Shown in pieces: positions 40,607-51,966 of a stretch of 64,000 nt of DNA. The position numbers were made by a program, and so were the translations under genes. The number at the start of each line of letters is the position of its first letter. Position 1 is the stretch's first letter. The stretch is from Clitopilus passeckerianus. Lineage: Eukaryota; Basidiomycota; Agaricomycetes; Agaricales; Entolomataceae. The stretch lies in assembly GCA_944990035.1 (NCBI GenBank), contig CALYLX010000111.1, positions 1-64,000 of the forward strand, in the 5' to 3' direction. Below the pieces are notes generated by a model that had not been told where the DNA came from, searched no databases, and saw only the letters and a list, made by a program, of their open reading frames with translations.

Positions 40607-41435
40607 TCAGACGGTGACGTGGGCCTTGATGACGGCAACGATGACGGCGAGCTTGAGGTCAACGCAGACATCGATGATGACCTTCAGGAGAGCGCAGATG
40701 TGGATGTCAATTCCAGCAATGAGGTTGAAGACGGCATTCAAGAGAGTGGCGACAAGGACACTAGAAGATTATGAATACAATATTTAACGCAAATGCGGAC
40801 TTGGACTTACCCAATCTCAGCAACGAGGTGGAGAACGAGGTCAGCCTTGATGTCGACGCAAGCCTTGACGATGACAGAGATGAGACCAGTGATAGCCTAC
40901 GAAGAAACGTCAGAAGGTTATACTATGAAATCTGTCAGATGCACTTACGACGACGACGTCGGCAACAATCTTGGCGCAGGCCTTGATGTCGACGAGCTTA
41001 CCACCAGACAGGAGGCGAGCGTTGACATCGACCTTAACGAGAGCCTCAACATCGGCGATGGCCTTGACACAAATAGTCTTGACTTCCGCCAAAATATCGA
41101 CGAAGGCCTTCACGGTAACGTCAACAGCGACGGTAGCCTTAGCGTCGACGATGGCCTCTGCGAAAATAGATTAATTGGTGAAGAAAGCAGAACAACCGAT
41201 ACGAGTACGTACTGGCTTTGACAGTAAGGTCATCGACCTCGACCTTGATGTCAGCGAAGACATCAGGAAGGGAGGTGCAAGAGCCATCGCAGCGGCGATC
41301 GAGGCTTGGGCTGGCAATAGCGGAGTTGACGATTCCGGGGACGGCAGCAGCAGGAACCTCGCCAAGAGGAGCAGCAGAAACGAAGCCAGCGAGAGCAGCG
41401 GTGGCGACGACAAAGAGGGAGCGGAAAGAAGGCAT
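40607..41435 (-). CDS. Small secreted Val/Ala/Lys-repeat protein A
   Basis: The product starts with a clear signal peptide (MPSFRSLFVVATAALAGF then VSAAP, cleavage after Ala). The mature part opens with LDRRCDGSCTSLPDVF and continues as long amphipathic segments alternating Val, Ala, Ile and Lys/Asp, for example VKAFVDILAEVKTICVKAIA and DIHICALLKVIIDVCVDL. Seven cysteines keep fixed positions shared with the paralogue at 42211-43021. There is no known domain. At least three introns occur; the first follows TVKAS. A TATA box (TATATAA on the minus strand, 41525-41531) lies 90 bases above the ATG. A structural cell-wall or helical-bundle role is possible but unproven. Opposite-strand frames here are only shadows of the repetitive codons. 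Confidence 0.72.
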
Positions 41436-42210
41436 TGAAGTTGGATCTAAAGAGTGACGAGGGTTGGGTTGGAGCAGATAATACGAGCAAGAGTTCGTTG
41501 GAGAGTCTAGTGAGTCTTAAAGTGTTATATACCAGACGGTGGAGTTCTTTGACTGCCGATCATGTCACATACTAATCCAAAACGAGGCATCGACTTCTCC
41601 AAAATTGTTTTCGATTAACACGCTTGTCGGAACCGACATGAAGTAAGCGAATCCTGGGCGAATCACAAGCCCCTAGAAACCAGCTAGAAGCTGTGAGAGG
41701 TAGCTCTCGCTGTTTGTACACAAGTTTCAAGATGGCAGCCACACAGCTAGGCCATAAAGGACTTCACATAAGTAGCTGGCCTGGCCATACAAAGGAGAAT
41801 ACGAAATGGAGATTCAAGTACCTTGAAGGCCGCGCGGCAATTCCCGCTGTACATACGAAATTCAGGGCCGGCTGATACGGCTTGAAGGCAAATCACGCAA
41901 CGGGGGCGCTTGCACGAGCCTGGCTGGTCGATTGACCCCCATTTCCCTAGTGCCTCATGCTCTTGGATAACCACCTGAAGGAAACCATTCATTACCGATC
42001 CTGAACTGAAGTCGTGCTGAAATCTCACTGAGACAACTCCTCCGATCTGGAGAACTCAAATGAATGGACTACTGGCAGCGGGGACCTGAGCCACAGGAAT
42101 CAACTGGTGGGCACTCGAAAGATCACACAAAGATTCCGAGAAAAAGAAAAGGTATTAATTGTGCTATATCCTACGTCCCAAATGTAAAACTAAATCGAGT
42201 AAAGGGATCC
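41436..42210. promoter_or_regulatory. Promoter region of secreted protein A
   Basis: The region above protein A contains its TATA box at 41525-41531 and, further away, the 3' end of the paralogue B. No other gene-like frame was supported. Confidence 0.5.
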
Positions 42211-43021
42211 TTAGAGGGAGATGCCGAGGTGGATCTTGATCAGAGACACAACGACGCTCAAGTTGAGGCTGATGCAGACATCAACGACAACCTTGAGGAG
42301 GGCGCAGATGTGGACATCAATGCCAACAACAAGGGTGAACACAACCTTGAGGAGAGCGGCAATGAGGACACTAGAGAGCCATTAGCATGGGAGTTGGCCT
42401 AAACGACATTCACACATACCCAATCTCAGCAACGACCTTGACGACAACTTCAGCGCTGACGCAGGCCTTGACAATGACGGAGAGGAGAGCAGTGATAGCC
42501 TAGCAGACAAGAGTTAGTTGAGCTCTTCATGAAGGCACGGAGGCGACATACGATGATAACATCAGCGATGATCTTGGCGCAGACCTTGATATCGACGAGT
42601 TTGCCTTGAGAGAGCAGGAGAACCGAGGCATCGACCTTGACGAGGGCATTGACATCGGCGATAGCCTTGACGCAGAGAGCCTTGACCTCAGCCAAGATCT
42701 CGACGTAAGCATCCACATTGACGTCGACCTTAACGTCAGCGGTCTCGTGCTTGTGGGTGATGGTGTCTACAAATCAACACGTTAGCCAGCGCATTTTGTG
42801 CCGGAATGAAGATACATACGGCACTTGTTGGTGATCACGTCGATCTCAGCCTTGACATCAACGAAGATATCAGGCAGAGAGCTGCAGCCAGAGTTGCAGC
42901 GGCGGTTAATGGCGATATCCTTGCCAGCAGTGTGGGCGGAGGTGTCGGCCAGAGGAGCAGCAGCAGCAAAGCCGGCGAGGCCAGCGGTGGCATAGAGGAA
43001 GATGGAGCGGAAGGAAGGCAT
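42211..43021 (-). CDS. Small secreted Val/Ala/Lys-repeat protein B (paralogue of A)
   Basis: This is a tandem paralogue of the protein at 40607-41435. The signal peptide (MPSFRSIFLYATAGLAGF then AAAAPL) is almost the same, followed by RRCNSGCSSLPDIFVDV, and the same alternating hydrophobic/Lys segments (AYVEILAEVKALCVKAIAD; DVHICALLKVVVDVCI). The seven cysteine positions match those of A. The end differs (SLIKIHLGISL). A TATA box reading TATAAAG on the minus strand lies at 43127-43133, 106 bases above the ATG, mirroring A. No family is recognised. Confidence 0.72.
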
Positions 43022-44330
43022 TGTAGAGGATAAGTGAGTGACTGGGGTTGGTTCAAAGAATGTGGTTGTGCAAGGGTCAGAGAAAACGAACGAAGTCGAT
43101 GATGTCCACCAGAACTTCAGCGCAGTCTTTATACGCTCCACGACGCACGATCGGGCTCTGCTGCCGCGCCTTACCAAGAGCAAGAATCTGCCTCTGAACC
43201 GATTTGCCCTGCAGCATCGAGGACAGAACGTAAAATTTTGGGCTTTTTGGCGACGCTCCCAGATCGGAAGTGAAAAGGCGTTTGTTATCCCCTGAATTAG
43301 TTCAGGGGTAGCGAGTCTAGCTTGCCTTGAGTCACCAGCGGTAGAATATCCTGCGGAAATTGAGAGGTGGACAAATTCGCTTCAGGCCCGTCCGGGAATT
43401 TGTGGGCCTGCGCACATTCCTGGAGCTGTTCGAGCACGCTATTGCACCGTCAAGATTCAGAGATTTACGCCTACTGAAGAGTGTCAAGGTCGTATGTAGG
43501 ATGAGCAGTCCATCGAAGCAACGGGCCGTTTGCTGCCGCTTCGATTTTTAAGCTTTGACAGACTGACAGACTGACAGGCTTGCTGTCAGGATCGGTCAAG
43601 GAAACCGTCGCCTCGATCGGAGATCAGTTTGACTGACCTTGAAGCTAGCACGTGAGGAAGAACGCCTGCCCTAAATCTTATTCCGTTTTCGTTCATACTT
43701 TGAGTAGGGAATCCGAGCACTGGAAAGTCCCGCCTACTCAAATGCGAGTATTCTCTTGCCCTTACGGGCTTTCAAGGGTAACTCACGCCGTTTCGTGTAC
43801 TCTTGAATCATGGCTGGATTGATTGACCCACTTTTGAAGTTGTCAGGCACGTTGAATTGACCGTATCACACGCGAAACCTTAATATTGACCACAATTAGC
43901 AGTAAACCTCAGGGTCATCTAGCTCTCTTTTTCAATGTTCAGAATCCACCTTCAGCGTCAAGTACTACCCACTTAGAATATAGCAGGCAAGAGATTCCTG
44001 AAGATTTGGGATATGTGGATCAACTCAGCTATGATCTCTATTTGCGTCCACGCTCGGTCCACGCGGTTTTGACAGCGTGAGCTCGTCGGCAGTAATCAAC
44101 ATGAGGTAAGAACCGATTACGAAGCTCTACATACCCATGTATCTCCAACTCAACGTCCTCCTCCTCTTGTTGGCCTGAAGGCTATGAGCGGAGTGGCTCG
44201 ACCGACCCTTGAGGGCTATCCAGTGGAGGCGGAACCAAACCACACGACAATACATTGTATGTGTAACCTGAAAATCAATCAGTCGCCATATGGTCTTGAC
44301 ACTCCCCTCTGATCTCGTTGATGGTGATCT
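43022..44330. other. Intergenic region with promoter of protein B and no supported gene
   Basis: It holds the B TATA box near 43130. A short tandem (GACAGACT-like, near 43557-43580) occurs, with no further repeat. The largest frames are about 60-85 codons and resemble nothing known. Confidence 0.4.
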
Positions 44331-45796
44331 ATGGCTGAAGCTGAGACCTCCGGTACGTTATTAGAAGCGAATGACGAACTCATTGTGTTCGCACCACGAT
44401 TCCCTCTCCGCCGCCTCTTCATGTCGCCTGATGAGGTAGTATTTTACAAGCAGTGGGGGGAGCTTGTCCTTTTGGGAGTGGTGGACCATGTCACTGCTTG
44501 CATATTGTATGGTACGTACTTCCGTATCAGCCTTTCTTGATAAGCATGCTGAAAAGCTGTTAGGAATGGTCGTGGTTGTACTCATCTCAACGCTGGTGAT
44601 ATTGTTGTGAGTCGTTTCAACAAACAGATCTGCCAATACTTATTTCCCCTATAGTCCGGGAAGCGATGCTTCAAACTGGCGTTCTGTGGCATTGTACATC
44701 GTGAATATTGTGTGTTTGGCCACCGCAACGATCATATTCGCTGGTCAGGCCCACGCTGGCTGGCTCTACGTCAAAAGTCCCCTCACCCTGACGAGCCATG
44801 GATCGCTGGATGCCAGCCTACTTGCATTCTGGCATGAGATGTTTATTCCAGAAACATTACCCTTCTGGATGAACCCATTCGCTGTACGTACCGATCAGCC
44901 TTTTCAGCTTCTCCTAACGCAGCTGATCTAGGTGGGACAGGTTGTTGTCAGTGACTTAGTCGTCATTTGGAGAGTCTGGTGCTTGCAAACGAAGCATCGA
45001 TGGTGGAGGTTGAGCGTTCCCATCGTTCTTCTCCTCGCCACGGCTGGTACGTGAACCACCGGCCCTTTGATCCATTACTGACCTGGTATGCGACACAGTT
45101 ACATTAACGCTTTCCAACGTTTACGGACTTACCTTCGCGGAGTGGTATCGGACGAAGACAGAGCCTCAGAGCACCGGAATCACCTTCGGAAACATCGGCG
45201 ACGGCTTGTCACTGGCGACTAACCTAGTTGCTACCTCGTTGGTCGGGTGGAGACTTTGGTCAGTCTTTATTACATACGTTCGCTCCCTGGTCTGACGCTT
45301 TCTTTCATAGGGATGAACGGCAAATGGTTACGCGCTATATTCGCGTCCGAACGAACTTCTCCTTCGCTGAGAAAGTCCTGCTCTTTCTCGTGGAGTTTGG
45401 AGCCATCTTCTGCCTCCTGCAGGTGAGGGTCTCGTATCCATCGGTGTTTCTTTCCGACTCTGACCTAAACGAACCAGTTCCTCGGCTTGCTATTTACAAC
45501 GGTGATCGAACACGCAGACGTCAGGGCCTGGGCTTTTCGTTACGCTACGACATGCGTTTACAAATTCCAACGAGCATTCGCCGTACGTCTCACTCTATCC
45601 TCGGTCTGCCATTGTTTTTCATATACTAACCTACCTACAGATCGTGTATCCAACTCTCGTCATCGCCCTCGTCCGGACTAAGAAAACCTTCATGAACGAA
45701 CTGGAATCTGTGTCACTCCATCCGGTTGCGGGCTCCAGCCTGAGTGGCGAGACCTACGAGCTGCAAGTCCGCCGGAAATCGACGAATCTGGGCTGA
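44331..45796 (+). CDS. Multi-pass membrane protein, agaricomycete 7TM-like family
   Basis: The spliced protein has several hydrophobic segments, in order: EVVFYKQWGELVLLGVVDHV, MVVVVLISTLVILL, VALYIVNIVCLATATIIFAG, VVSDLVVIWRVWCL, VPIVLLLATAVTLTL, LSLATNLVATSLVGWRLW and FLVEFGAIFCLLQFLGLLF. The Trp-Arg pair in VVIWRVW and the LSLATNLVATSLV-type helix occur in a large agaricomycete family of seven-helix proteins with unknown function. Short introns with GT-AG ends keep the frame between the segments. The start ATG at 44331 is a choice; a short first exon ending at ETSG (donor GTACGT) is possible. The cytosolic C-tail has Ser/Thr. A receptor role is conjecture. Confidence 0.65.
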
Positions 45797-46562
45797 AACT
45801 CCCGCCATCCATGGGGATAGACATGGTTCATTCCAGAACGCTAGCTTTGGTGTATCTGTCTACAGGTACGTCCTGCGACAGATGTCGGGGAACGAACGCC
45901 TTCCAGTAAGTACTTTTGTCCTCCCCCGACTTGACCTAATCATCTGATGAACCCCGCAGCTTGCAGTACATGGCGTCTTGCCTGGCAGGAGATCAGATGC
46001 GGGATGCCCTGCCGCCGATATCGCCCTTCCGACACGTGTTCTGAACGCTGCTGCTGCCAGGTGGAACAATTTGGGCGATTGGAGAAAACTATTCTGCAGG
46101 ATTGGGTTCGGGATGGTACGGAGTTTACCAAGCTCAGCTCGACTGCGTTTCGAGCGCAACAATGATACGCAGAAGGCGAAGATTTACCGTCGCCGTTTAC
46201 TTGTGACATCATGTAATAATATTATGCTGTACAGTACATGTACTATCATACGATGACGATCAGTTTTGCTTGAAGATCGACAGATACCCATTTAGCCCAA
46301 TGGCCGGGATTGTTTCAGCCATTATAATTGGCACCGTACAACACGGTTGGGCAATAAGATCCTAAAAACAACCTTCGGGCTTCAAAGGCTTAGATACGGA
46401 CCGCCTAAGGACGCACGTCGACCAAGTGACCTATGTCATTTCACGCAATTTGAGTGACGCTGCAGTATGATAGATATTCTCGGTCGACTGGGCCATTGAA
46501 GCTGGTCGTACCCTATTCTGTAAGGCTGGAAATTATCATTTATACTTGTATTTGTAGGTCCC
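45797..46562. other. Convergent 3' region between the 7TM-like gene and protoglobin 1
   Basis: It lies between convergent genes and should hold two 3' untranslated regions. Frames here are at most about 100 codons and lack resemblance. Confidence 0.4.
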
Positions 46563-47283
46563 CTAATTCTTCAGCTCTCCATTGAACACGTATTGGCGAG
46601 CAAATAGGTCATTCTGTATCCAGATAATCTGTGATCAAGAAGAGTCAGAGGTCCTGTCGAGAGCGAATGTGAACTGAAAGCACCTTGTTGAATGCACGCA
46701 GGACCGCGGTCTTGGTAGCGAGGTCGAGATCGGGGTGAGGAATGACGGCACTCAGTAGAATGTCCTCGACGTAGCCAAGTAAAGCAGCCATGTGCATGTA
46801 CTCGACTCTCAGTCCAGGTTTCTTGGCGCTGAGGATGATGTCAGAATCTGAGAGTCAGGTAGCTAAGGTATAATCGTCGTACCGATGGGCGAAGCCTGCC
46901 TCCCCAGTGTGCATGATCGCGACTTTATTCAGGTACTCCCAGCTTGCGTCTTTCTCAAAGTCCAAGGTAACTAGCTTGACTAGATAGTTGGACAGAAAAT
47001 CTTTGCGAAATTTGATCTGTGGATGATCTAGAGATAGATCTTTGAGCTCGGTCGGTACTTCGCCTTCGTAACCCGTCTGCCTAGGGAGGAACGCCTTCGA
47101 GGTAATGTCGAAGGAGAAAAGCTTCACATAGACAGCGTCAACTACTGTTTGCACCAGCGGGGCGACTACAGGCTTGGCAGCGTGGAGAATGTCCGTGTCA
47201 TCCTTCGTAAAGCCAACGAACTTCCGCAGGTATTGGATTCGAGTAGGAAGATCGTTGAGAGTCTCGGGGTCGATGTGTTCCAT
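46563..47283 (-). CDS. Protoglobin-like haem protein 1, no membrane anchor
   Basis: Three exons (46883-47283, 46684-46828, 46563-46628) join in frame to 203 residues. The sequence fits the protoglobin/globin-coupled-sensor fold: a long N-terminal helix (LPTRIQYLRKFVGFTKDD), LHAAKPVVAPLVQTVVDAVY, DHPQIKFRKDFLSNYLVKL and the IMHTG segment, whose His is the likely proximal haem ligand. The last helix has YVEDILL and ends LWIQNDLFARQY. It ends right after NGELKN, before the extra C-terminal segment of globin 2. Exons 1 and 2 have the same lengths (401 and 145) as in globin 2, so the two arose by duplication. Haem binding is inferred from the fold. Confidence 0.83.
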
Positions 47284-47717
47284 AATCAGTGGTAGTTGGG
47301 GGAAACCTCATGGCCTTATCTGAGGCCGCACTCTTATAGGAACGATAAGGCAGAGGTAGCTTCTTCCAATCGCAACGTATGCGTTTCTCATGTCAAAGAT
47401 GTTCGACAGCACCGGTCCAACGAAGAATATCCCAGAGTTGATCTGATCAATGGTGTTATGGCCCAGACTCTAGAACGTCCATGTCCTTATCGCCAAGCCA
47501 ATAGAATCAGCCCAATGAGTCAATTGGCGCTTAGACTCGTATGCACATTCGTGGTCACAAAATTAATTCAAGTATGTACCAGTAAACGAAGATATTGTAC
47601 AAGCAGACTACGACATCTGCCTCCGTGTCGTGAACACGCATTATTTGGTGGTACAGGATAAGCTAGCAGCAATAGTCCCAAGGCATCCCAAAACGAGACA
47701 ACCGTCCTTTTACTTCT
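47284..47717. promoter_or_regulatory. Promoter region of protoglobin 1, downstream of DUF6534-1
   Basis: Both flanking genes run on the minus strand. The 434-base gap has the globin promoter and the end of the DUF6534-1 gene. No TATA element was clear to me. Confidence 0.4.
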
Positions 47718-49780
47718 TCATACGGCGTAACTGTCATTGTGCCTCGGTGTAGGACTCGGGCTCGGGCTGTAGAGATGGTCGAGTTGTTCCATTTGTTCGA
47801 GGTGGGCTAGATGATCCAGGTTCCCGAGAATGACAGTGCTCTTATCGTCCGTAATGGTCCGTATCACCGAGGACTCGACGTTGATCTGAAGCTGGGAGTA
47901 ACGTGAGCTATGGCATCATGGAACATATCTACGAGCGCCTTACAGTGACAGGACGCGGCAATTTGCTGCATCGTCGCTAATATATGAATGAGATGGGTGC
48001 TATTGAGACCAGGTGACGTCATGACTTACGGAGGTACGCTTGCTAGCTCTGACTTCGGCCGAGTTCTGGACGAATCCACCGCTTGACATAGCCTTCTGCA
48101 AGTAAAGTCTTCTAGTATTTAAACTGGGGACAGCATTAAGCATGGGTTTGATGCAGGCAGCACCTAGACTACTCACGTTGCGAGAAGCGAGTTGGCGTAG
48201 AACTTGCTGATAACGAAATGCAAGCCCATAAAAACGAGGTTGGTACGCATGGCCAGCCACTGCAGTATATGGTCAGTAATTGAACACCGAGGCGCAACAA
48301 GCAACTCACGAAGACCATCGAGAGGACGGTTGCGGCACTATGATGAGGGAGGCACCGGTGAGGATAGATACTTGGAAGAGGAAGAACAAGACCTACGACG
48401 TCAGTGACCCAGATTCAAAAGCATAGAGAACCAGTGAGTCGAGGATGTCGTTCAAACTGCCAGAGAGTTCGTAAATAAAATGATCATGACAGGTTAAAAC
48501 GATAACTTACGCTCTTCCCTTCTTACGGCCATTCATCAGGAAGAAGCATAGGAAACCCGTAATCAGGACGTCAAGGAGCGAGGAGAGAGCAAGGCCAATT
48601 GTGAAGGACCACTAAACACCGCGGTGAGCAAACGAATTTATATCGGTAAGGAGGAAACTGACATGGTACTGCTCAGCGAATTGATGGAAGCTTCTGAGGA
48701 TGATCCTGAGGTTCGACGTTAGCAAGCAAAATCTCTGGTAGGAATGTAACCATACAATTTGGCTGTCGTTACTGCATGTCGGGACGGGGTTTAAGCTGCT
48801 GCGGACAAGGAAACTGGATGCGGATGACGTACGGCAGGCAAAAACTACGTAAAGAGTCAGTACGTTGATGAAGACGAGGGGACAAGCATACGTACAGAGG
48901 CGAAGGAGTGCAATGAGCCCCTGCAGAAGAGATAAGGACACCTCCAACATTCGACAAGTGGGTATACTTACCAGAGGAACAGCGACCCAGTAATTGCGCT
49001 CGCTAACTAAAGTAAATTGAGCGGGTCATTTCAATCTCGGACACGACGAGCTCACGTTTGAATATTCTATGGACGAAGAAACTGCGGAAATGAGCATCGC
49101 TGTCCATACAAGAGACTGGAAAGAGCTCACCAATGGACACAAAACGTGAGCACGGCCTATTGACGAGTGGGGGAAAGCAATCAAAAATTGAACTCTTCGA
49201 AGTGCAGGCGACGACTTACGGTGACTGCGATAGTGGACTAGGGGGGAAGGAGGCGTTAGAAAATGATGATCGTCAAATTTACGAAAGGGCTTACCGCCAG
49301 AGACCTGCAACAGAAGAGTCCTATTAGAGGGCGTTGGCAAGTTGAGGGTAGAATATCGGACGTACCAATCTATATGATCGACGGCATCCTTGTCTCCAAA
49401 GTTCATGATGAAGTAATACCATAGGGATCTCCCAACGAAGGCAGTATGAAGCAGGTCGCAGAACCTGAAGTACAAAGCAACCTGTCGTTAGCCTCAGCCA
49501 TGGCATGATGCTTCCGCACGAACCATACGAAAAAGACCTGACAATTGCTTGTCAGTACTATAGATGGTCGAGGGCAGGGTATATCTCACCAAAATCTTGA
49601 CTGCCACTCTGTCTGAAGGATAGAACTTGTAGTACCCTGCAGTTTGGACAGAAACGATCCCAGAGAACCTAGGAGGAAATGAGCACTATGTAGACTCCGA
49701 TCCGGATTTGGTACCTACACGGCGGCGATGAACCCTCCTACTAGAAGCGCCCCAAAGGTATCAGCCACTGAACTGGCCAT
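47718..49780 (-). CDS. DUF6534-type multi-pass membrane protein 1
   Basis: The start MASSVADTFGALLVGGFIAA matches the usual opening of agaricomycete DUF6534 membrane proteins. A characteristic loop, LLHTAFVGRSLWYYFIMNFG followed by DHIDW, is present, as are later hydrophobic segments (FLLTDINSF-neighbourhood and FSGIVSVQTA-like parts). The cytosolic tail ends LEQMEQLDHLYSPSPSPTP. Many short introns divide the gene, and I did not resolve all of them. The family is poorly characterised. It lies 434 bases upstream of protoglobin 1 on the same strand. Confidence 0.65.
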
Positions 49781-51966
49781 GAGAGATAAAAGAGTGGAAT
49801 GTGCTTGTAAAGAACGAAGGGAGAATTTTGTTTGGAGAGAGGATCGACGTGGGGAGTCAAAAACAGTCAGCGACGAAAACTTTAGGTTTATATCAGTTCC
49901 GCCCTTTGAGGACGCGAGTAGAGCTCGACGGCTGCATAAGGCTCGGTTGTAAGGGTCAAAAGCGGCATTCTTTCGACTAGAAGCTCGACGGTGATGGTGG
50001 TAACGTTAAGCGAGGGCAGTGTGGCGTCCAATGACTTATCTAATCAGCCGCTTTCTTGAAAATCTCCCCAGTTAAGCATACAACACCGGATACAGTACAA
50101 CGATCACGATAGGGCGTAGAATGCTCCTGGTCAACTCTTCAGTTGAAAATGCAGTGCATTATCGCAGAATTAGAGCTTTTCTCGAGGTGAGGCTCAGGAG
50201 GCTTGCTGAGAAAATCCTCCGGTATATCGGATATAGTTTTATGCTGCCCTGAAATTAGCCTCCAAAGAGTTTTGTCGCCGACCAATATCCCAGAGATTGA
50301 TGGGCGCTGTGTCAGGCAAGATGGACAATCGAGATGCGAATCAGACAAGAGGGCCAGGAAGCATTTAATTATAGATTCAATTTACAGCACTTCGATCATA
50401 TAGAGGGTCCTCTTAACTCGGTCATTCGCTTTTCGGGAAACTAAGAGTGCTCAGTATTAGGTTCATGTTGGTTGACATGGAATGGATGGACAACCAGGAA
50501 CCTCCCTTTGTCAAGCTAAGGAGGCCAGGACGACGACAAGGAGGGCACAGTGACCAAACGCTATTTGTAGGTCCACTCTGTGCCGGCCGAAGAACAATCA
50601 GAAGTCCCATTTCAAGGGTAAACGGCACCGTCTTCCGACCACGATATGTGAGGGTCGATAGAGCCTGAAGAAGGTGCTTCGAAGGCTTCTGAGCCACAGC
50701 GATTGGAATACTCCGATCTCCGGGAGCGGTGAAACTAATTCTCAGCACGGTCCAGGCGCTGCCTGAGAGGCTTTACTATACCTCGAGGTTGTTGAACATA
50801 GTGGTTAAGCCTAAATTTGCTCCCAGATACCACCCATTCGAATCTCGGCCAGTGTGCGATACACGCAGAAGTAATCACCACTCCTTCAAGCATCAATATC
50901 CGTTGGCATCGAAGAAGTAGATGCTCTTCTGCCAAGAGCCACCAGAAGTGGTTTCATCTCCACACTATCGTAGGGTTCTTTACAGAGCCTCCCTTAGCCA
51001 GGAGAAATGTAGGCGTGATGGTAGCGCCCGGCCACTCTTTGCGCATGTTCCGTCGAAGCTTAGAGTTGTGCGGCGTTCAGCATGAAAATTTGATGGTTAT
51101 ACTTTGGATATTGGATGATGACCGGTATCGCAATTTCTAGTGATTCTATGCCAAGGTCGCACTAGTCGAATTTGAAGTGGATTTGCACCAAGGGAAGCTG
51201 CGGTCTCTGGGCTTTGAGTCTCCCACATGACTTCAGACGTCAATGGTTAGATTATGGACGTTGGGTGTGGGTGAATGAGAGCAGGAATGGTCGGGTTCTA
51301 CGGGGCCATTGGCTCATGATATTTCTACCGAAAACCTTGGTAGACTGGATCATCGAGCGTTAGAACGAGAGAAGGAATCACAAGTTCGAGATGTTGCGTC
51401 TTTCAGCCGGCCTTCCCGGGGTAGGGATTGTAGATGATAGGCCATGGCCTTGTAGCGCGAACGGAATGTTCTTACGTCTATAATAGAGCTGCCCGAGTGC
51501 GCCCTTCGGAACCCTGGGGATCCTGCCATGTTCTCCAGCCTTCCTGGACACGATAACGAAGATCCTTCCTCAGGATATCTCCAAACCGGAATATTGGTGT
51601 TGCATCAGACCTCAAGGATCCATATGCTTCGGTGCTAATCAGGTTTTGTGTCGCAGGCTATTGTGTCATAATGATACTGGTGATATAAATTAAATTACGT
51701 ATAATGATAGTGTAGAGTCTCTGGAACCACAAAACGGACAAAGCCCGTGAACATGAGACTGCACTGGGTCTCCGATATTCAGGGCGAGCAGGACGGCGAA
51801 ACGTCTGCTAACTATCCTGCGTTCGGATAGCGTAGACGATCGCACTCATCCGCCGTTCCGTAGTGATCGGTCTCCGTGAAAATTGGCTTAACCTCTTATA
51901 ATTGGAGGTAGTTGCACCACGACTCTCCAGGTCGTGATCGATGCTTGAGTCGAGGAAGCCTTGGGA
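49781..51966. other. 2.2-kb region with no intact gene, possible decayed gene
   Basis: On the minus strand several frames (for example 50422-50748 and 50735-50935) have runs of coding-like text such as GRKTVPFTLEMGLLIVLRP, but they break off and do not connect. I can name no family. It may be a decayed gene or chance. Otherwise no repeat or RNA gene was seen. Confidence 0.35.

Noticed and set aside
40971..41174. Long plus-strand frames across the secreted protein genes
   Set aside because: They are shadows of the GTC-rich repeats of the minus-strand proteins, with low-complexity Ala/Ser text.
41525..43133. Duplicated TATA boxes taken as evidence of co-regulation
   Set aside because: The two secreted-protein genes are recent paralogues, so shared promoter elements follow from duplication and do not prove regulation.
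43557..43580. GACAGACT-like tandem of about three units
   Set aside because: Too short to be a satellite or a regulatory array.
50139..50935. Possible minus-strand gene in the DUF6534 gap
   Set aside because: Blocks do not join by ordinary introns and no family is recognised, so it was kept as a comment in the intergenic entry only.
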